Shown piece after piece: positions 28,001-38,500 of a DNA stretch of 64,000 bases; the stretch's first letter is position 1, and every line of letters starts with the position of its first letter. Made by a program: the position numbers and the translations under genes. The DNA is from Anodontia alba (lineage: Eukaryota; Mollusca; Bivalvia; Lucinida; Lucinidae): contig OZ024828.1 of assembly GCA_964016985.1 (NCBI GenBank), forward strand, positions 82,570,308 through 82,634,307, given 5' to 3'. The notes beneath the pieces are model-generated. The model was not told where the DNA came from and did not search any database. It saw only the letters and a program-made list of their open reading frames with translations.

Positions 28001-31000
28001 CATTTATGTCGACGTTCGACATTTATGTCAAAGTTAGTATTCTAATCAACTACAAGACTAAACAACCATCAAACCTTGCATGAAACATCTCCCTGACCTC
28101 CTGACTTTGCAACATAGGCGTCCGCTTTTCCGTATGTCTGTCCATTCATCCGTCCGTCTGTCAACATTTATGTCGAAGTTCGACATTTATGTCAAAGTTA
28201 GTATTTTAATCAACTACAAGACTAAACAACCATCAAACCTTGCATGAAACATCTCCCTGACCTCCCGACTTTGCGACACAGGTGCCCACTTTTCCATTCG
28301 TCTGTCTGTTCGTCTGTCCGTCTGTCCGTCTCTTAACAGTTCTGTTATGTCGAAGTTCGACATTTTATGTCAAAGTTAGTATTCTAATCAACTACAAGAC
28401 TAAACAACCATCAAACCTTGTATGAAATATCTCCCTGACCTCCTGACTTTGCGACATAGGTGCCCGCTTTTCCATTCGTCTGTCCGTTCGTCCGTCCGTC
28501 CGTCCGTCTGTCTCTTAACAGTTCTGTTATGTCAAAGTTCGACATTTACGTCAAAGTTAGTGTTCTAATCAACTACAATTCTACAACAACCATCATTCCT
28601 TGCATGACACATCTCCCTGACCTCCTGACTTGGCAGATATGTTGACCCAGTGACCTTGACCTATATTTTGCGCTCCATTGACTTTGACACAATTTACGTT
28701 GACATTCCAGATCTTCTCAACTATAAGGCATACAACTACCAAACCTTGCATAGTGCTTTTTCTAGATGTACAGACTTGGCAGGTAACTTGACCCGGTGAC
28801 CTTGACCTGTATTTTGCGCTCCAGTGACTTTGACATATTTTGAGTCGACGTTCGATATCTCCTCAACTATAAGGCCTACAACCATCAAACCTTGCAAAGT
28901 GCTTCTCCTCAATGTACTGACTTAGCAGATACCTTGACCTGGTGACCTTGACCTATATTTTGGCTGCAGTGACTTTGACATAATTTACATCAATGTTTCA
29001 GATCTCCTCAAGTGTAAGACCTCTAGCCACCAAACCGTGCATAGTGCTTCTCCTATATGTACTGACTTGGCAGGTATCTTGACCCGGTGACCTTGACCTA
29101 TATTTTGAGCTCCAGTGCCTTTTACACATTTTACGTCAACGTTCAATATCTCCTCAACTATAAGGCCTACAACCATCAAACCTTGCATAGTGCTTCTCCT
29201 CAATGTACGGACTCTGCAGGTACCTTGACTGTGTGACCTTGACCTATATTTCATGCTCCATTGACTTTTACACCTTTTACGTCACCCTTCCACATGTCCT
29301 CAGCTGTAAGGCCTTCAACCACCAAACCTTATATAGCACTTCTTCTGGATGTACTGACTCGACAGGTACCTTGACCTGGTGACCTTGACCTATATTGTGC
29401 ACTCCAGTGACTTTGACACATTTTATATTGATGTTCGGTATCTCCTCAAATATAAGACCTACAACCACTAAACCTTGCATAGTGCTTCACCTCATTGCCC
29501 TGGCTTGGCAGGTACCTTGACCCAGTGACCTTGACCTATATTTGACACATTTTACGTTGATGTTTGATAACTCCTCAACTATAAGGCCTACAACCACCAT
29601 ACCTTGCATTGTGCTTCTCCTTGATGTACTGAATTAGCAGGTACCTTGACCCATGACCTTGACCTATATTTCATGCTCCAATGACTTTTACACATTTTAC
29701 GTCAACGTTCCATTATCATTGGGCTGTATGATACGAAAAGTCAGTGCTGAAGATATAGCCATTAGAGGGAATGGGACTGGCCTGGAATATATGTGCCCCA
29801 CTAGGCACTTTGTCTACATTTTTTTCAACCCAGTTTTCTAAGTAAGCACTGCTAAGAATGAAATAAACTTATTTAATAACCACATTCTGATTGAGGCTCC
29901 TGTGACTTTTGCGCCAGCAGCTGCGATGACGCCTTCCGCGGAATTCTTGTGTGGAGAAATAAGAAAAAATAACAGTACTTTTTGGATGGAAAAAAACCCA
30001 CCTTATCTGGAACTGTTTCAAGAGTCTTTCCTGTTAGAATCTGTTTGTTTTGTTGTAGATCTGGATGGACAGACTGCTGCGATGGAATATAGCAGTTAGG
30101 CTTTTGTATATGCTGGTGAACCTTGTTAAGGTATGTATTTTGAGTACCTTAGAATGCTGCCATTTTTCAAAAGGAGACATCTTTACACTGTTGCTTCCTG
30201 TAACTCTTTTGGTGCCAAATTTCAGAAGACATGTTGTCTGTTTTTTTGTTGTTTTTTTTTAATTTAAACAAACTATCGTTTGTAAAGAAGATGATATGTA
30301 AAGTTGAAAGACTGAATGTCAAACAGCGTAGATCCAGATGAGACGGCTCATCATGAGCCGTCTCATCTGGATCTATGCTGTTTGCAAAAGCCTGTTTTTA
30401 TCGCCTGTGGCGGTGAAAGAGTTAATAGTATTTTGGAATCTGTCTTTTTGAAAAATGTATTTATTTTTTTTCCTTTACCCATTTTAGCTGCGAAACCCCC
30501 AGAAGTGTATTTGGCAAAGAATGCAGACCCAGATCAGGTGTTGCAAAATATGGCATCTGATGAGGTTCTACAAACAACCAAGACATCCTGCTGTTGGAAA
30601 AATAGACTGGTCCAAAGAGTTGTGGTAGAAGTGACCACTTGACATAAATGGGTTAAGGAAGGTTAAAAAAAAATCTGCATTTACTGGTATTGATTAAGCC
30701 ACCGCATGAATTTTATTTGAATTGAATGATAGATGGCAGAGTTATGGGATGAAAATATTTTTTTTTTATGTATATTGGGGGCCATTAGGTAAATATTTTC
30801 ACATTGCAGCTCAAAATAAATAAATAAATAAAATCACATTTACCATGATGCTTGCAGCATATATCCAACAACATATGATTGACATTTCTTCTGGACAATG
30901 ATACTCAACCTATACCACTCTCTGGGCTAATTCAGTAGATGGCACATTGATATTTTTCTTATTTTTCCCAGACTACAAGATCTCACATTTCATGCAAATT

Positions 31001-34000
31001 GTATCCATTGGATACGTCTTCTGCTGCAGATTTTGCCCAGAGTGCTAATTGTTAATAAACTGAAAGGAAAAGTCCAAGAGTTTATTTTTTAACATCACCT
31101 ACTAATTCATGAGTGTGGCAGGATAAAGGTTAACGATCTAATTCTGTGGTTTTATCCTAATTTTTAACTAAAAACCATGTGTTGTTTTATGTGACCCTGA
31201 TCTCTGGTCCTGGTATGTACAGACTGATCAAGGTCAGTGCTACTAAGCAGCCAGTTGGGAAATGGCTGTTACAGGGAAATATTTTCTTTCCTTCTCATTG
31301 GCTGCAACCCTAAACCCATTTACGTAGAGTAGATTTTTCTACTAAGGCTGGCACAATTAATTGGATCATCGATTAATTGTTCGATAAATTCCACAAAAAT
31401 GATTATCCTTACAAATTTGCTAATAATCAATCATTTAATTTCTGTGTCTCTTACTTTACCGTATTTACCCTTAGTATTCAGACACCTGGACTTCTTACCA
31501 TACTTAATTTAAAATTTGAACAAGTACAACTTACTACCCAATGTAGTGTCTAAAAATAACAGGATGAATAGCAAACAGTGTAGACCCTCATGAGATGCTG
31601 CATTTGCGGTGTCTCATCTGGGTCTACACTGTTTGCTCAGGTCTGTCAAATCAAATACATACAGTAAAGTACAATACATGATAAGAATCATGCTCAGACA
31701 GGTAAAATTATGACTAAATCTTCAGTGATTACTAATCGATTATTGATCACAATCGCAGGACTGATAATCAGTTATCTTTTCAGCACTGATTAGCCAGCCT
31801 TATTTTCTACCAAACTCTTTAGACCGGTCTTTTTCCAATGACAGGGTGTCTGGTTAGTTTTTATAATTACTATGTTTTGAAGAAATTCCAATGTTTAATG
31901 CAAACTTTAGACCTTGAGCAGACACCTCTTTCTGCAGCATCTGATCTGGGTCTGCATTGTTAGCCAATTGCTGTTTGGGGTTTCCAGAGTAAAATGGTTT
32001 AAAGGAAAGATTTCGCTTCTTCGTATGAAAGTTTGCCCATCAGGTTCTTTTCATCACGAAAACATACCTATATAATTTTGACCCCCTTAAACCCCACTTT
32101 CATATATTAAAACTGGTGTTTAGAGTGGTATACATTATTTTTTTTATTTCTGCTCGAAAACATAATGTGGGTACTTGTTAGACCGCCTCAGTGGGACGGT
32201 TCTAACAAGAATCCATAGTCTGTTTTGAGCAGAAATATGAAAAATATCAGAATTTTCATCTGAAAACTTTCAATTTTTGGTGGTGAAATTTTCAGTATAT
32301 TTGAATAGGCATGTTTTGGTATTGTCTTCACTCTGCCAGAATACGCAGATTCAGATCATCCTGCACAAGCACAAAGTTTCATCCAAAACTTTGCTCTCCA
32401 GTCATCCGCCTGACAGGAGACCAGGAGGTCGCGGGTTCAACCCCCGCCGAGGTCGGCAACATTCTTTCGTGGAGATTGATCATGAAATATTTTCTACGGT
32501 CATTCTCTCCCTTCCGCTGATTCAAGAAGGGCAGTTGTCAGTTACTGATGAAAGAATGTGCACAATACTGGTTAACCGCTTAGAGGACTAAGCCTGCCCA
32601 GTAAACATGTGGTTAGGTAAACTGACTGCACTCGACATGACCCCATTGGGTTGACTGGGCCGTAAAACCTCAACACAAACAAACATCCATTCTGTAGTAT
32701 ACATCAGTTTGGTTAGTGGACAGTGAAGGCTGTGATTAGACTGCATCTGCACAGTCTAATCACAGCCTTCACTATCCGCACATGACCCGCAGGCCACAGT
32801 TTTGCTTGGTGGGGCTCACATATGAATATTTGTCCTTGTTTCAGACTTTTGATGGCAGATCTAACCTTGGAACTTGTATCAAAGTAAGTAGCAAAACATT
32901 AATACTGTTTAATTGTTAAGAATTTGAAACTCCTGCCACCTAGTAAGTTATTATTTCACAGTCAAAATTTTATATTTATCCTAAATATTCTGACAAGATC
33001 AGTTTGATCAGGGTCTACACTGTTTGCCATTCTGTCACAGCAGTTTAACCCATTGAAGACTGGAGACCCCTAAATTGGAACTGGCAAACAGCGCAGACCC
33101 AGATCAGATGCCGCAGAATGCGGAGTCTGATTATGGTCTCCCTTGTTTGCAAATAGTTAACCATTTTTCTTCAGGAATCTTTACATCATATAGCCTGACA
33201 TACCTAAAATGGAAAATGGACTCTTCCAATATATAGTGTGGGAGAGTTTACTCAGTCTTTGATGGGTTAAACACATTACTAGGTAGTGAAGTGAATTTGT
33301 TCAAAATTTTGAAGCAGGGTAAGGAGGTAAGGTACCTGAATAGTTAGGGTAGTTAGGGTATTTTATTTTTTCATTAAAACATCTGATCTGTTCTGCACAT
33401 TTTATGTTTTTATATGGCTACCCTAACCTAGTTTACTCAGAAGATTCCAAAACGTGTAATTGGCAAACAGTGCATGCTAAGAATGAATTATTTTCTTATA
33501 CATAGCTAGCCTATTATGTAAAATGTTCGTTTCAGTATGGGCGTTTGTTTGTTGACTTGTTCCTGCGACTAGGGATGCCTCTCTTGGATCAGATGTTCCG
33601 ATCTCACCGCAGTGATATCCAGGGATTACTGAAAAACCTGCAGCTCAGTACACGTGCATTACATCATATGTGTGGCCATTCTAAGGTATGTACACAGAAA
33701 CTATCAGTCATAATGTTGTTCACCTGGAGATGAGCACTATTCAAATAATTTGAAAATTTCGCCTCCAAAAACTGAAAATTTTCAGATAAAAAAACTCTGA
33801 TATTTTTCATATTTCTGCTGAAAACATAGATTGTGGGTACTCATTAGAACCACCTTGCCGAGGCAGTTCTAACGAGTACCCACAATCTATGTTTTCAGCA
33901 AAAATAAGAAAATAATGTATACCCCTGTAAACCCGTTGTACTTTTTTTCATATAAAAGTGGCATTTAAGGGGGTCAAAATTATATATGTTTTCATGATGA

Positions 34001-35476
34001 TTGTTTTTGGGGTGGATCCCATTAGTGTTAGCATCAGTGTTGATGTGGCATTTCTTGTGTGTGTGTGTGTAGGTCCCGGGTCGTTTCGCCCGTGAGTCGT
34101 TTCGCCCGTGAGTCGTTTCGCCCGTGGGTCGTTTCGCCCTGGGTCGTTTCGCCCTGAGTCGTTTCGCCCGTGGGTCGTTTCGCCCCTATTTGGTGGGTCG
34201 TTTCGCCCTTGTTTTTTATTAAAGCACCAAGGCTTGAGCCAGGCCATGTTTGGAGATATTTACGGTGGCCTGGACTTTCCCACGATAATTTTTAGGTGAG
34301 TGCGGGTTTGAGGGGGGGGGGGGGTCCTGATTCATACTGGAGAAAACCCCTGACTCATGAGGAACGTGCACCGTTTCATAGTCCAGCAACCAGAAGACAT
34401 ATAAGTCGTCACACTAGATAATGGAACTTTTCGTCTTCCGTAATGACATTCTTCAAATGCGCATGTACAGCCACTTAGTGGTTCTAGACTGATTCTTGGT
34501 CTGAACCTTCGTCTAGTTCTATACTACATGTGTGCGAACAGCGAAGGCTCTGGCGTGACTTCGCGAATTGAGCCGTGACACGAGATAATGGTACTTTTCG
34601 TCCTCCGTAAATGCATTCTTCAAATGCGCATGTTCAGCCATCTAGTGTTGCTAGACGTCTGATTCTTACTCCATGTGTGCAAACAGAGAAGGCTCTGGCG
34701 GGACTGCGCAGATGCGCAGTTGCGCCTGAGCCTTCGCTGTTCGCATATGCGATAAGTACCAAAATCTCATGTGTTGGCTCAATACATAAATATACATGTA
34801 TTGTTATATACCCGGCCAACGTTTGCATATATGGAAATTTGCACTAAGTGGCCCTTAAATTATTTTTATGAGTATAAATAAAATAAAAAAATAAACTTAC
34901 CTCTCATGTACAGCTGAAATGACCTTTAAATTAACAAATAAATAAACATACCTGTCTCGTAAAGAATGGCGTTTAAAATTAAATACATAAAAAGTAAATA
35001 AGTTACCTGTTCCGCAAAGACGATATTGCTTTCTACCACAAACATCGCAAGTTACTGCTTGCCAACGACCAACAGAGAAATTACACGAAATGCACAACTC
35101 AGACATAACTAGAGATTCTTTGACAATCAGAAGAAGATTTCAAAGATGAATGATGCGATGTGGACTGAAATTCATTTATATACACTACGGTCGGCACATA
35201 AAAGCATTTTTTAAAACAAAAATAAGTTGTGCATAAAATTTTTGTGGATCATTAAAGCCTTTTCAGGAACGTCGGCTGCCATTCGCCGCCAAAGACAAAG
35301 GCCAAACACCGTCTTTAATTAACAGGCATGAGTAACCTTCGTTAATTTGTGATTATAAGCCTGAAAGGATTACCGTAATGGATTAACGCCTTTATCAATT
35401 AACGTGCACATGTTTTCACACTTCTGTCATCTCGTATGATTAATAATACTGTCAAAACAACCACATAATGACATTA

Positions 35477-35515
<39 letters not shown>

Positions 35516-38500
35516 GTCTGTCCGTCTGCCTGTCTGTTTCCATCTGTCCGACCGTCCCTCCATCCATCCATCCATCCATCCATCCATCCATCCATCCAGT
35601 TTAACTATCTGTCTGTAAGGGCCTTAAAATTGAGCCGAAACGATCTATCCCATGCACCATCCATTCATACATACATACATACATACATACATACATACAT
35701 ACATACATACATACATACATACACACACTTACACACACACTCATTCATTCATTCATTCATTCATTCATTCATTCATTCATTCATTCATCCATCCATCCAT
35801 TCATTTTGTATATCTGTCCGTATGGGCCTTATAATATCTATGATCCATCCATCTATCCACCCATTCCTCCCTCCCTCCATTTGTCCATCCAGTTCGTCTA
35901 TCTGTATGTCCGTATGGGCCTTATAATATATTCATTCATTCATTCATTCATCCATTGAATCATTCATTCATACATTCATTCATCCATTAAATCATTCATT
36001 CATTCATCCATCCATCCATCCATTTTGTCTATCTGTCCGTATGGGCCTTATAATATCTATGATCTATCCACCCACCCATCTCACCCTCCCTCCCTCCATC
36101 CAGTTTGTCTATCTGTATGTCGGTATGGGCCTAATACACAATATATTGGGGCGAAACGACCCAGGGCGAAACGACTCACAGGCGAAACGACTCACGGGCG
36201 AAACGACTCACCTAATAAGGGCGAAACGACCCACCCCAAAAACAAGGGCGAAAGGACCCAGGGCGAAACGACCCGGCGAAACGACCCGGATTCGTGTGTG
36301 TATATCTCTTCAAAGGACTGGCAGATTTTCATTAGTCTTGCATGGATATATCATTTATTTGGACATGCCTTCGAGTTGAGTATATTTTGGTGACCTTGGC
36401 TTTGGTTGAGGTGTGGGTTGGGGGTGGTAACATATGTTTTCTTTGAAAGAAGTGTCCACTTAGTAGAGTGGTTAGTGCTTCCAACTTTGGATTTCAACCT
36501 CCTGAATCCTACTGGACTGGAGGTGGAATTCAGCTCATGACAGTACAGTGCTTAGTTACACAGAGCCTTTCATTATCATCCTGCCATTGTCCTGATATGA
36601 CTTGAATAATATGACCTGATATGACTTGAATGGTGTTGAAAAGGATGTAAAACACCTATTCATCATCTGTTTTCTTTGAAAGCAATTCTAGTTAAAATGA
36701 TATGGATAAAATTCTAAGCCATGGCTTCCCAATGTGTATTTTTCCTATGACTTCTATACATGTTATATTGCTCCCGATTAAGGTGACTTCCAAATTAAGG
36801 TGACTTCCAGGGCCTGGCCTTTAGCTTCATTTCTTAGAAACTATAAAACTGTCCAATAACAGCTCTTATGTTCTTTGTTCCCCACAGTTTGTCCCAAATA
36901 ATTGTGCACTCATTATCTTACAGATCATGAAGGATGTCTCACTGACCAACCAGGTTCCCATGTTGAAGAGATCACTAGAAGGATTTGTATACAGAGTCAA
37001 GGCCATGCTCACAGTGAACAAATGTCTTGAAGCTTTCTGGCTGGGAAATCTCAAAAACAGGGATCTTCAGGTAGTCACTGGTTTCTAGCTAATTTTAACC
37101 CATTTTAGATGAATACATTGTAAACTCCGCCACACTATGCTTTGGAAGGATCAAATTATAATTTTATGTTTGCGAGGTTATGTATGTGATTTAGGTATTT
37201 CTAGAGAAAAATGGCTAAACTATTTGCAAACAGTGGAGACCCTGATCAGATGCCACATTCTTTGAGGTGTGATCTGGGTCTGCTTTTTTTTTTTGCCAAT
37301 TACTATTTTTTGGGAGATCTCACTTTCTGCCAAACTTGCCTTTGTCCTTTTGTTGCTTTTCAACATTAACTAATGACAGTTGCAGCAGATGACAGACAAG
37401 TGATATTTTTCTTGTTTTTCCAAGAAAATAGAACTCAATGTTTCATGCAAATCATCACATGATTCACTGCAATATAAAGTCCTGTTTGCTAGACAAATAG
37501 AAAAAAAAATATAAAAATGTCTGATAATATTTTTAATCATCAATCATAATGAAGATTCTAAATTTTTTAACCCGTAATCAGGTAACTGGCAGACAGGGCA
37601 GACCCAGATCAGACGCCACAGAATGCAGCATCTGATCAGGGTCTCCAGTTTGCAGATACACTACAACCTCTTTATAACACAGTTTGTTATAACAAGGTTT
37701 TGGATATAACACGGTTCAAAGATGGATCCCAAAAATGTATAGATTATATTGAAAAATGACCATAAATGGTCATTTTTCAATATAATCTATACATTTTTGT
37801 TTGGATATAACACGGTTGTTTAACTAACACAGTTTATGCTATGGACCCCAACAGTAGTGTTATAAAGAGGTTGTGGTGTAGTTCAGCTGTACCTAAAATC
37901 AAAAATGGACTCTTCCAATATAAAGTGTGGGAGAGTTTATTCAGTCTTTAATGGGTTAAGGCATATCCACAGGGAGTACAACTGACTTGTATAAATTTAG
38001 AACAAGTATTGTAATGAGTTGGCTCGAACATCATTGGGATCATGGAAATTTATTCAGTATGGGCACCCGGTAATTCGAGCCACTGAGGGTTAATCATGAT
38101 GCCAGGTTGGGAAGCAAATGGCAATAATTTAGTGATTTTTTTAGATCATCTAGACAAAAATGGTGTGCCGGCCTCGGTGGCTCAGTTGGATGCTCCATCC
38201 GACTGGAGACCAGGAGGTCGCGGGTTCAACCCCCGCCGAGGTCGGCAACATTCTTTCATGGACATTGATCATGAAATATTTTCTACGGTCATTCTTTCCC
38301 TTCCGCTGATTCAAGAAGGGCAGTTGTCAGTTTCTGGCGAAAGAATGTGCACAATACTGGTTAACCGCTTAGAGGACTAAGAATGCCCAGTAAACATGTG
38401 GTTAGGTAAACTGACCATGCTTGACATGACCCCATTGGGTTGACTGGGCCGTTAAACCTCAACACAAACAAACAAACAAAAATGGTGTATTAAGTGTATT

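Larger units (their letters stand above)
34078..36289. mobile_element. Foldback-like element with tandem-repeat inverted ends
   Basis: Left array 34078-34210 of a roughly 16-bp unit (GTCGTTTCGCCCGTGA); right array 36148-36289 of the complement (GGGCGAAACGACTCAC). Both abut a GT microsatellite, suggesting insertion into (GT)n. The interior holds two 185-bp direct repeats (about 34415-34700), a hairpin (34678-34757), a zinc-finger exon (35007-35106) and tetranucleotide microsatellites. Internally repetitive inverted ends resemble Drosophila Foldback/Galileo; relation not established. Confidence 0.75.

Noticed and set aside
27863..28645. ORFs with SVCPSVRPSV-like repeats
   Set aside because: Translation of GTCCGTCC stretches in a tandem array.
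28985..29480. Minus-strand ORFs in tandem array
   Set aside because: Unit length near 145 bp gives shifting frames; repeats differ by indels and no known domain.
34078..34210. CRISPR-like direct repeats
   Set aside because: Units follow each other with almost no spacer, are paired with an inverted array 2 kb away and lie in a eukaryotic intron.
33948..34247. Minus-strand ORF with [10 protein letters not shown] repeats
   Set aside because: Reads the 16-bp terminal array; not a protein-like composition.
35468..36393. Long ORFs rich in Ser, His, Ile, Pro
   Set aside because: Translations of tetranucleotide microsatellites and the 16-bp array; no domain, splice or codon support.
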